From Auriscalpium vulgare (taxonomy: Eukaryota > Basidiomycota > Agaricomycetes > Russulales > Auriscalpiaceae), in NCBI GenBank assembly GCA_019915015.1, contig JAHBBC010000019.1, positions 744,001-808,000 of the forward strand: 64,000 nucleotides of DNA, read 5' to 3'. Under the pieces are notes generated by a model, which made no database searches, was not told the origin of the DNA, and worked only from the letters and a program-made list of their open reading frames with translations. The translations under genes and the position numbers were made by a program. Positions 11,750-25,242 of the stretch are shown here, one piece after another. Numbering within the stretch: position 1 is the stretch's first letter; each line of letters opens with the position of its first letter.

Positions 11750-12314
11750 CCTATATGTGCCACATCCGTAGCCACATGCATATCAGTGTCATTGTGCTAC
11801 TTACTTGGCGAATGTTGATGCATGGAACTCCTGACATGGTCCGCTTGGCGTTTGATTGCATTGACTGTTAGAAAAAGGGGGTTTGTCGCCGCCGTTAGCG
11901 ATTGTACGCATCGTATCGCATTGCATACAAATAATTGGTTCTTGAGTCGTTTTCACGAGCGAGAATCATGTCAAGAAATATGATCGAGCCAGCTCAAGCT
12001 GGCTCTGCGCGAAGAGTGGAGCAAATTTGTCGGCAAATCAAGAGGGTCCAAGATATACGACGGTAGCTGTATTTATTACGAAGAAATCCCCATCATTGGT
12101 GGGATCAGCATCAGACTATGTAAGTGAAGGCGGGTGTGCTCCCTGTGAGTCGCCTTACTCCAAACTTAGGACTAAGCCGTGACACTCGGCGAGTTGCAGG
12201 AAAAACCACAGAAACGATGAATATTTGAATGTCGTCCTTGAATTAAGTACTAGCAGTATGAATACGATGACAAATTTCAGGGCATACATGATCAGTTTGA
12301 GCAGGCTTTGTTCA
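11750..12314. other. Intergenic, no gene seen
   Basis: Convergent 3' regions of the peroxiredoxin-like gene and secreted family member 1. Nothing coding is supported. Confidence 0.5.
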
Positions 12315-13270
12315 TCACTTTTTGATCAGCCTGGTTGGCCCCGTCGCGGACTTGCCCTTAGTGATCGTCGTGAATCTAGGCGTCGTGTCAGCCGCGAATT
12401 TACATCCAAACGCATAACAAACTCACGTGGTTTTCCCTTTCGCCTTTGTCGACTTCTGCAGCACGACGGTGCGGATAACCTTGCTCCGGAAGTCGTCCAG
12501 AGGCAGAACTCCGTCGGCATTCTGTGCCACGCCGTTGATGCCAATATCATTGGGCTCGTTGTCCTTTGTGACAAAGTCGGCGGGTTTCTGAGCTTCGCTG
12601 GTCTCCTCGAACTTCTGCGCCGCGGCGACAACCTGTGCGCGAGTACCGGCCGGAAGGACATACATCGTGGGGACTCTCCCTTTGATGCCGGCTGATCGTA
12701 TTTTACTTAGCGACCAAACTCGAAGGCATTGATCAGTCGCGTAGCTCACCACGAGTCACTTTCGATATGTCATTCGAGATCCACTTATAAGCCTGGTCGT
12801 CGAAGTTCTGTAGTATGTGAGCGTTAGCTAGGTGGAGCAGACGAATATCACGCTGGCAGACCTTGGCATGAGCTGCCAGTTGCAAAATGGAGCCCGACGT
12901 GATGATGCTGGGGTCTTCGAAACGGAACCAGAACTCCTCGCCGGCACGCTTCTCCATTTCGAAGTTTCGGGCGGAAATGTCTGCCGCGTCGGCTTCATTA
13001 TACGTAGGGCATACCTATAGGGTGAGGGCTATCAGCAGTCGCGTCCGGCAGCAGGCAGTCTTAAGGGGTGCCTACATCGAAGACTTCCTCAGCGTCATCC
13101 TCGACCGTATCGAGCAAACCACGCTCGCCATGGGAGATCTGAAGCTGGAATTTAGTGATGCACATACATACACGTGAAAATGTGATGCTCACCCGAAGAA
13201 CGGGAGCTGCGGTGACAAGCCTTGCGACGACGAGCAAAGCAGAGGACAAAAAGAGGGTGGTGGCTCGCAT
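12315..13270 (-). CDS. Secreted Kex2-processed protein, family member 1
   Basis: Predicted 227 aa in six exons: 13270-13193, 13144-13076, 13014-12862, 12807-12750, 12691-12427 and 12375-12315. A signal peptide (about 22 residues, ending VTAAP) precedes a short acidic pro-region and a MEKRAGEEFW segment, where KR is a dibasic Kex2-type site. The mature part includes FEDPSI, DDQAYKWISNDISKVTR, VLPAGTRAQ and TKDNEPNDIGING. I do not recognise the family. Two close paralogues lie at 59737 and 62092 with identical intron positions. The last exon reads in a shifted frame relative to them, so the final dozen residues differ. The exon 2 acceptor could lie 6 nt further in. Confidence 0.8.
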
Positions 13271-13355
13271 GATGAGATGGTAAAATTATGAGATCGTAAG
13301 AAGAAATGTAGGAGATCGTCAACGATAGAGAAGGATAGAGAGTGAAGGAATGGGT

Positions 13356-13410
13356 GAACACCGGGTCAACCGAGCTGTCTGAAAACGATCCCTGGCATCT
13401 TCGTTTTATA
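13356..13410 (-). promoter_or_regulatory. Conserved promoter block of secreted family (copy 1)
   Basis: Reading the - strand, TATAAAACGAAGATG is followed about 20 nt later by CAGCTCGGTTGACCCGGTG. The same two blocks in the same order sit upstream of the paralogues at 59737 and 62092. TATA box plus downstream initiator region is the likely role. Confidence 0.6.
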
Positions 13411-14521
13411 GGCGTGGGCGTGGCCCTCTCCGACTCGGAGTCGGTGAGACGGATATCCCTTGAAACAAAAAGTGCAAGAGTTTCAGCGTTGCGGAGTTAA
13501 ACATTAGCGCATCAAGCATTTGAAAGTGTGAGGAGCGATGAGTGCCGTGACTACTGACCATTCTACTTGGCAGCCGTTGTGAACCTCCGCGAAGCCCGTG
13601 CGCTTCGACATGGATCAGTCAGGATCAGTCGCACGAGCCATATGGAATACTTACACAGACTCAGAAGGGCGGCGTCGACGTGAGACCGATTCTAGACATT
13701 CAAAACGAGGCCAAGGACTTCATTCCGGGGTAACAGCCGTATGAGCAAGACTCAAGCGAGCTGCCACTGCCAGCGACATCGGTTTCACTGCCTGGTGGGT
13801 CAGAAGGCATGGCTGGAACGCGGGATTATTCAATGTCCAAAGGGTTTACCTGAAACGCACCGGATGTAAGAACTGGTTGATGATGCTCAACTTCAGAGCA
13901 CAATTCTCTTCATTTGTTTTTTTCATGCTCCAAAATCGACCTCTTCGACACCGCGACCCGCTTGCGCCTTGGAATAATATCAGTGTGGAGGTCCTGTCCT
14001 CTCCGTATCCATAAGAAAATCGCCCAAAGAGTGAGCGTGAAAGAAGAAATAAGTGAATCGGAATAGACACTGAACAGAGTGCGTCGATCGTCGACCACAC
14101 GTGTGCAAGTCTCAAGCCTGTCTCCATCCGCGCCATCCAGAGGACGTAGGAATATACCGAGCAGGGAGACTGGGGCATGCTGATTGAGAAGCGAATGGCT
14201 GCGAATGGACGGCGGCGAGTACGCAGGTAGAGCGGTAAACTTCGAATTGACTTGCGATTTAAACATATGTTGTAGCACCAGAACTTGTTTGCTTACATAG
14301 CCCTAGGTCTAGTTCAAACGGGGTCTTTGTGGAATATCCGTGAACGCGTGAACAGTCGCCAAAGCGAGGGTAACTGGCATCTTGGGATGGGATAGGATGG
14401 GATACAAGAGAGGCGTGACGAGCGCTTAATTTGACGGACTAGTTGGGCGCGATTCGCTGGGCCGCACGCCGCCGCCACCGCTACTCTTCACCTGTTCCAC
14501 CATCACCCCGTCGGTGCACTC
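13411..14521. other. Intergenic, no convincing gene
   Basis: Open frames on the - strand around 13846-14278 have no ATG-led domain or family feature. The right end is the ISWI promoter. Confidence 0.5.
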
Positions 14522-18889
<4,368 letters not shown>

Positions 18890-19892
18890 GCATCATTTTG
18901 CCTTTCTCTATTAGACCTATTGTATCCTTCTATATCCTACAGTACATCGATGCGGCAGACTGTAGTGCCCTGCATCGATTCGGACGGCGCGGCGTGCGCG
19001 AGACTAATCGACTTGTTTTCTCCCTCGGCCCCGTTGTAGACCGCCCAGCAAATGGTGACATCCTATCTTTGGTTGGCCCCCAGAAGTTTAGATGTACTCT
19101 AATCCTCTCGCCGGACCTCATCCTGAAGACATCGCTCATAACTTTGCGCGTCTCGCATCCTGTCTCCATTCTCCTCGTGCGCGCGCCATCGTACTCCGGT
19201 CTTAATCCGGGCCCCTGCTGTCAAAACAACACAAGTCCTTGATGGCTTTGAATGATTCCTCCTCTTCTTTAGTTTATAAATCGACGTAGCGAGAATGGCA
19301 GTGGGTAGTGATCTCGATCCTGAGCCTGTGAACTTGAAGATTTGGATCTGTTTGTCTACTCTGGCATTGTGGCACTCGAGAGTCTCGTCTTGACGATTGT
19401 TATATATCCTTCCTCGCATGCTTACCGCATGGCGCGCTTCCTCGAGATTGGGCGGCTCGGAGACTTTGAAGACAGAAATGTGCGCTGACTCCGACATCCT
19501 TTAGTCTTTTCGCGGAAGACGATGGTGCGGCGACGGAGCTTCACCTGGCATTGATGAATACTGTAGTACATCTGCTTTCATCAAGCTTTCGTAGTCTGCG
19601 CACTGATGTGGGGGGTGTTCAGTTCACACTTCTGTACGTGTCCGGTGTTTCTTGCCTGTCTGCGAGCTGACGTGTGCTATCATCAGGCTCGAGGCACCAA
19701 TCTTCATTTTGTGCATGCTACAACTCGACCACGCTTGGTATAGAGAATGTCACTTCCAAATGGTCCCTAATGGCAAGATGATGTGAGCATATCAACGCTC
19801 ATGAAGTATGATGACTGGGACGAGTACACAGTGATTCGCACTTAGGTATCGTTGTGTATAAATAACGCAGACAGCACCCCCCGGGCCCTTCT
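18890..19892. other. Mostly non-coding interval
   Basis: Contains one possible micro-gene (19269-19497, listed separately). The remainder shows no supported gene. Confidence 0.45.
19269..19497 (-). CDS. Possible 42-aa small protein
   Basis: An ATG at 19497 opens 24 codons (MSESAHISVFKVSEPP and on) ending at a good GTAAGC donor (19425). Splicing to an acceptor at 19326 gives exon 19325-19269 and a basic C-terminus ending RRFIN. The intron would be 100 nt, longer than its neighbours'. No family is recognised. It could be a real small protein, for example mitochondrial, or chance. Confidence 0.3.
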
Positions 19893-20471
19893 TCAGCCGC
19901 TCAGCGCTGACAGAACCTCCCAATCCACCTCCGACTCTTCGTCCTCCAACGATGCCACAGAGAACACATCCTCGTCAATAACCTCAAACGTCTGCCCGTT
20001 TGTCAACACCGCGCCCTCGTGCCGCCGCCCGCCACGCTTCTTCGCCGGACGTATGATGGCGGAAAGCGAGACCTCGTGTGGTGCGCGCTCTACCGCCCGC
20101 TCCAGCACATCGAAGGCCGCAATGCGCATCGCAACCGCAACATCCTCGGTGCCAGCATAGACGTCCGTGTCGTCGGGGGTGTAGACGTTCTTCGCGCCGA
20201 ACGCGCCGCCGTGCCATGTGCCATGCACGCCTTTGAGCCGCTCGAGGCGCCCTCTCCTCCGGGCTCCCCGCTCACTGTCAAGAGCCTTGACTTGCTCAAC
20301 GCGCTGGAGGGAAGGACTCGGTGAATGATAGTGCAAGCGCAGGTATCGAAGGTGATCTCGACGGACCTCGCGGCCTGCCTCTCGCCGTGCTCTGTCTGCG
20401 TCGCGCTTCTGCTTCTTCTCGCGTTTTTGCATGGCTAACTTGTCACCCTTGTTGAGCGGCGTGTAGCTCAT
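19893..20471 (-). CDS. Conserved-looking hypothetical protein
   Basis: Single-exon 192-aa protein with an ATG at 20471-20469. The first 60 residues are strongly basic (Lys/Arg-rich, probably helical and possibly nuclear or nucleolar). A central region with YTPDDTDVYAGTEDVAVAMRIAAFDVLE looks folded. The C-terminus is acidic (VIDEDVFSVASLEDEESEVDWE). No catalytic motif or membrane segment is visible and I do not recognise the family. Codon composition resembles the neighbouring real genes, which is why it is called. Confidence 0.6.
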   Translation of the reverse strand: MSYTPLNKGDKLAMQKREKKQKRDADRARREAGREVRRDHLRYLRLHYHSPSPSLQRVEQVKALDSERGARRRGRLERLKGVHGTWHGGAFGAKNVYTPDDTDVYAGTEDVAVAMRIAAFDVLERAVERAPHEVSLSAIIRPAKKRGGRRHEGAVLTNGQTFEVIDEDVFSVASLEDEESEVDWEVLSALSG

Positions 20472-21054
20472 GATGAAGGCGCTGAGGTGTTGGATGCAAG
20501 GGGTTGTGGTATGGTGTTGTTGTTGTCATTGCTCACACTCCTTATATCAGTAGCAAGTCGGCTAATGCGTCGCGCATAATCATGACTAGACGCGAGTCAG
20601 ATTGACTCCGGTGTCGGTGGCGCGGCTTGGTGCGGTGACTCTAAGCGATGGCTACAGCCAGCATGCTGTGTACCACGATGTAGCTCTGCACAGCCGGGTA
20701 TATATTATCGGAAATACCGTGGAGGGTATGGGGTATTGCTTTTCTTACTGGAAGAGGAGCCGACTTGGCGAGCAGTTCGCGCAGAATCGCATGCCAGATA
20801 CTCGTTCACCCCGCCGAGAGCGCGATCACAACCAGCCCATGCCATCTGCATCTGAAATTGCTAGACCGCTTGTATATCTTTAATGCTTTAACGCAGGACT
20901 TGTACCTAGCTATCTGTATACAGATACAGGAATCACCTTCTTCAATCATCCCCGATGATCCCTCGAGCAACATTCATGTAGCATGGTCAGTTAGACATAG
21001 CACTGTCATCATCAGGCGCGCTTCCTCTTTCGTGACAGAGATAGGATGGAGGTG
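20472..21054. other. Intergenic, no gene seen
   Basis: Upstream region of the hypothetical gene and downstream region of the broken DUF6697 gene. No supported coding sequence. Confidence 0.5.
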
Positions 21055-22331
21055 TCAAAGCCAACACACTTCAAAGCGATAACATACAGCGCCTGCATAC
21101 AAAGCAAATATCAGGAATGTGATGGGAAGTTGTTCATTCGAAGCAGAACGCACCACCTCGCCACTGTTGAATGCCTCGCGGATATGGGGTTGTCCATTAT
21201 TTGGAGTGCCCCCGGGAAAATAATTCCCCCTAGTTCGACTGTGGTGGGCTCTCGTCCGAGTTGCTTACGAGCGAGGACACGTGCACGGATGTTCGCGATC
21301 TCTTCTGAGTTGCCCGACCGGCAGGTCTCTATCCACTCGGTCTTGCACTGATACAACCGAAGAGCATCAGCTGCAGCCCTTTCTCTAGCAAAAGAACATA
21401 CCCACGCAGGCAATGCCTGCCACTCTGCTATGCTCATAGTCCGCACCTCCACGCTCTCGTACCGCCCCCGGTACACATATTTTCCTTTGCTCATACACAT
21501 CCATGGGGCCGTCGACCGGCGGACTCTTAAGGGTGAAGTACAGCATACCGTGACCGGAGTGAGCCGATGAGAAGGGGTGCGCTGATGTCTTGAGACATAT
21601 GTCACCCTGGATAGTGTGACGCGAGCGCGGCATGATGGATATGACGTGCCGCATCTCGTAAGAATCTCGATCCAGGCGGAATCTGGGGATGGCAGCGCGC
21701 ATGTCGACAAGAGTCTGCAGGGGTGCGGTGACGAACAGAGGCGTTGGGCTACGGCGCGCTGCGTCTGCAGCTGGAACCTCCTCAGTGGTCTGCGAGGGGG
21801 CGATGTCACACGCAGAAGAGCCACTTTCTGCGCCCGCATCATCCTAGAGAAAGTGACATATTAGCATATGCTTAGTACATGCGCAAGTATGAGTTGAATA
21901 CAGTACCCTGTTCCGGCTTGAAGTCGCCGCAATGCCAAGCGGATAAGGGCCGCTTGCTGCGCCCGCATCATCCTAGAGAATGTGCATCAGGATATAATTA
22001 GCACATGAGGAGGTATGAGAATACCCTATTCCGGCTTGAAGTCACCGCAAGATGTTCCCCGCCCACCGCATGCTGTACAGGATTGCCAGGCTCAGCTGCC
22101 TGTAAGAGACGTCAGGTCAGTGGCTTGTGTTGACGAGCGGTAAACCCACCCCTTGGACAGGTTCTCCAACATCTGGGACATCTCGACGGGTCGCTGCCCA
22201 AGGCCGTCACCTAAGAACAGCTGACGCAGCGCAGCAGAGCGCTTTGCCTCTATTTTGGAATCAATATTTAGAACCAGGTTCTGTCGTCGCAACGCTTCGT
22301 GGGCTGCGGCTTCGTCGCGTGCTTGGGCCAT
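21055..22331 (-). pseudogene. DUF6697-type gene with two frame breaks
   Basis: Exons 22331-22146, 22099-22025 and 21972-21907, then a long exon starting at 21843, splice in frame. The body carries hallmarks I associate with DUF6697: a YRGRYE strand, a SIAEWQALP helix and a RARVLARKQLGREPT block. Continuity is lost near 21489-21503 (just after GPMDV), where one or two bases appear to be missing. It is lost again at the C-run 21226-21230, after which the expected IREAFNSGEVV end lies in another frame. A 64-nt intron could technically bypass the first break but would delete a conserved strand. The gene is either decaying or affected by indel errors. The family is of unknown function. Confidence 0.6.
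21843..22024 (-). repeat. Tandem exon-intron duplication inside the DUF6697 gene
   Basis: Exons 2 and 3 both end with the same ACTTCAAGCCGGAAYAGG sequence (TSSRNR). Exons 3 and 4 both begin GATGATGCGGGCGCAG (DDAGA). The introns between them also match (TATGAG and TAGAGAA blocks). One splice unit of about 120 bp has been copied in tandem, keeping phase 0 at both borders. Confidence 0.75.
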
Positions 22332-23000
22332 TGGAGGAGTGTTAGGGACGGGGAGGAGGGGCACCTTTCACACTGCGAGTTTGACCCCGTAAGCCGCGTG
22401 GTGAGAACGCCGTCGTTCTCGCCGGGTGCCAGTGGGCCGGGTGATCATGCGGTGCGAACTAACGAGGGTGCCCCGTTGCGCCCTCTTCAAAAAAACTACT
22501 GAGACCGTACTGAAACTGGCCATCGTCATGTCTGGAAGGTGATTGACTCGAGTTGACGACTCACAGTACGCAGCGGCTGCCCGTCCCGGATGCAGAGTCA
22601 GATAGGAGATTGAGAAGAAACCTCCGTGCGGAGGTGCTCACAAGCCCTGGGGGAAGCACAATATTAACATGGCTTGCCCAGCGCAGACCGGAGCTTTCAG
22701 AGAGCAATATCATGATGCGATGGGACTAGTCTCCTGGAAGCAGACTGAACGAGCGCGGCCGATGATAGTCGATCAGCCGGTAGGTAGTACACGATGGGAC
22801 AAGGATGAAAGACGCGGCCGCCCGCGTTGTGACCTTGATGTGGGGTTAGGGCTAGGACTATGCGGTTGCTCTCACTCTTATTGCTCACGTCCCCTCGCTC
22901 TACTTCCAGGCCATCTTTCTCTCCCGAATCGGAGGCACTCGTTTGCTTGCAGATACCTGAATCTTCCAGAAAAGCAGTCGTGGATGCCCCTTCATCAATC
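22332..23000. other. Divergent promoter region
   Basis: Lies between the DUF6697 gene (-) and COG8 (+). The COG8 frame is open upstream of its ATG but no earlier start is convincing. No other gene is seen. Confidence 0.5.
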
Positions 23001-24626
23001 ATGACAACCGCGCTGGCGGAGGTGCTACTTGCTGCGCCCTCTAAGGTCGACCTAAAGTCCCCGCAGACAGCCGCATACCTCGCCGACTTGACGGCGTTAC
23101 CATTGTCGTCCATCCTTGCAGAACCAACCAACTTGTCATCGACATCATCCCAACTCACCAATGCATTGACGAACCTCTGCACGTCCTCATACCCAACCTT
23201 CCTCTCACTCCATTCGACAACCACCGGCCTATCATCCACCCTCTCATCCTTTGATTCCACCCTCACCAGTCTCCTCAGCGACATACCCTCCCTTGAAGAT
23301 ACCGCCCGTACATTCTCTTCCGAAATCGCTGGAATTCAGTCCGAACGCCGGCGCGCCGCCTTGGTGCTCGAGCATAGTGCAAAACTTCAGGACATCCTCG
23401 AATTACCGCTGCTCGCCGACGCATGCGTTCGCAATGGGTACTTTCAAGAGGCGCTTGACCTCGCCGCCCACGCCGCGGCACTCGCCACTCGGTTCCCCAC
23501 CGTTCGCGTTGTACAAGACGTCCGTGCAGAAGTCGATGGTGCCGTGCGCACCCTTCTCGCGCAGCTCCTCGGCATCCTGCGGGAGCCCGGAAAACTACCC
23601 GCACTCTTCAAGGCGGTCAGCTTCCTCAGACGCATGCATGTGCTAGACGAGGCGGAGCTGGCACTCGCGTTCCTCACGGGCCGGCTCGAGGTGCTCGACC
23701 GCACGTTGCAGGCCGTTGAGCTCGAGAAGAAGGGGATTGAGGGCCCGCGAGCGAAGGATGCTTGGGTGCGCTACGTGAAGAAGTACATCGATGTCTGGCG
23801 CGAGGGCGTGCACGACGTTGTCACCCAGTACACCACCATCTTCCTCGAGCGCGTGCCGACTGGACCCGGCGAGTCACCCGACACCACTGCACTCCGCGGT
23901 TTCCTCCCAAAATTCACGACCCACATTCTCGCGCGCCTGCTCGACACACTGCGCTCCGCGCTGCCGCACATCCCCGATCCCACCGCACTCACTTCACTCC
24001 TCACGCAGCTCACGTACTGCGCCGCCGCGTTCTCGCGTGTCGGTCTCGACTTCCGCCTCCTCCTTCCGCCGCTGTTCTCCGACGCTGTGCGTTGTGGTGT
24101 CGCAGCCGAGTTCCACACCGCAACTGCAGAGTGGCAAGCTACCCTTGCAAAGCACGCAGATGCGCGGCGACATCCCCCGAGCTCGTGGCTGGGCACAGCA
24201 CAACTACCGCGTGAAGACGCGCTGGCGGGCCCATCGCACACGCCGCCGCACGTGCTTGCGGTGTATCCGCCCGTGGCGACGTACGCGAACGCGCTGCTGA
24301 CCGCGCTCAACGGTCTGCGCCTGCTTGCCCCCGTTGCCCTACTGCCGGAGCTCGCGCGCGCGCTGGATGCGGAGCTGCGCACCGCAGCAGAGGCGCTGCT
24401 GGGATACGTGCGAACGTCTGTGGCGAGCGGGCTCGACGAGCAAGAAAAGCGCATTGTGAAGGCGGTGGGGACTGTTTTCGTGCGCGTGTTCGTGCCGTTC
24501 ATAGAGCGAGCCTTGGCGCAGGGCGTGTATGGGGTCGATGAAGGGGGTGCGGTTGGTAGGAGCGCGGAGCTGGAGGAATGCTTGAAGGAGTGGGAGGCTT
24601 GGTTGGAAGCCGTGGACAACCCATGA
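23001..24626 (+). CDS. COG8: Conserved oligomeric Golgi complex subunit 8 (Dor1 family)
   Basis: Single-exon 541-aa protein starting at the ATG at 23001 (context ATCATGACA). The N-terminal third contains the Dor1-type helical region, with a YLADLTALPLSSIL segment and Thr/Ser-rich helices. The conserved AKLQDILELPLLADACVRNGYFQEALDL block follows near residue 130, then the IFLERV region. COG8 is part of lobe B of the COG tethering complex, which directs intra-Golgi retrograde vesicles. The frame is intact with no introns, unusual among these neighbours. The C-terminal 150 residues are Ala-rich and less conserved. The call rests on family recognition by eye. Confidence 0.85.
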   Translation: MTTALAEVLLAAPSKVDLKSPQTAAYLADLTALPLSSILAEPTNLSSTSSQLTNALTNLCTSSYPTFLSLHSTTTGLSSTLSSFDSTLTSLLSDIPSLEDTARTFSSEIAGIQSERRRAALVLEHSAKLQDILELPLLADACVRNGYFQEALDLAAHAAALATRFPTVRVVQDVRAEVDGAVRTLLAQLLGILREPGKLPALFKAVSFLRRMHVLDEAELALAFLTGRLEVLDRTLQAVELEKKGIEGPRAKDAWVRYVKKYIDVWREGVHDVVTQYTTIFLERVPTGPGESPDTTALRGFLPKFTTHILARLLDTLRSALPHIPDPTALTSLLTQLTYCAAAFSRVGLDFRLLLPPLFSDAVRCGVAAEFHTATAEWQATLAKHADARRHPPSSWLGTAQLPREDALAGPSHTPPHVLAVYPPVATYANALLTALNGLRLLAPVALLPELARALDAELRTAAEALLGYVRTSVASGLDEQEKRIVKAVGTVFVRVFVPFIERALAQGVYGVDEGGAVGRSAELEECLKEWEAWLEAVDNP

Positions 24627-25242
24627 TAACCTTTCACGGTACGTTTTCATTAATACCATACGAGCATCGGTAAATGACTCGAGGTCAGGTAAGAGTATGG
24701 ACGCGTTTGAGATGATAATGTACGTGGTGCGGGGCACGAGACAAGCACATTTCTGCTTCTACCTCAGAGTGTCGGGGCCGCACACAATGTCAGACTAATG
24801 TCAGACGCTGGTGTCCTAATGGCCGAGGATAAAGACAAATTATGAAGGACGTGGCACCTGCGCCGGGCCGGCTGATTAGCGCGGCGCGGGCTTGCCAGGC
24901 AGTCACCCTCATCGAAAATCGCATACGGGTACATCGAGGACCGAAACCCTATTGAAGCTCAAAAGAAAGTACAGGGGCTGTGTTATTTTCTATGCAAAGT
25001 ATACATGAATGCATGCGGGGTATGGGATACAGCTTAGCAGCTACGTATTGTATATGGATGGATGGGTGGTGTCAGTTGGCTCTTCCAGCGTGGCGATTAT
25101 GAGAGGTACATCTACACAGCGGTCATATCATGCTGATGAATAAATATGTGTACTTTGGTGGTGCGAGATTGCCAAGATATGATGGTGAGGACGAGGCGCC
25201 ATAGATGCATTGCAGGAGAGCGAAATGAAATGGGCTGAACGC
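24627..25242. other. Intergenic, convergent 3' ends
   Basis: Separates COG8 (+) from phospholipase C (-). No supported gene. Confidence 0.55.

Noticed and set aside
13846..14278. Possible - strand gene between secreted member 1 and ISWI
   Set aside because: Frames are open but without an ATG-led conserved segment, and no splice chain improves them.
21489..21560. A 64-nt intron that would restore the DUF6697 frame
   Set aside because: Phases match, but it would remove a conserved strand of the domain, and a second break further on remains unexplained. An indel is the simpler reading.
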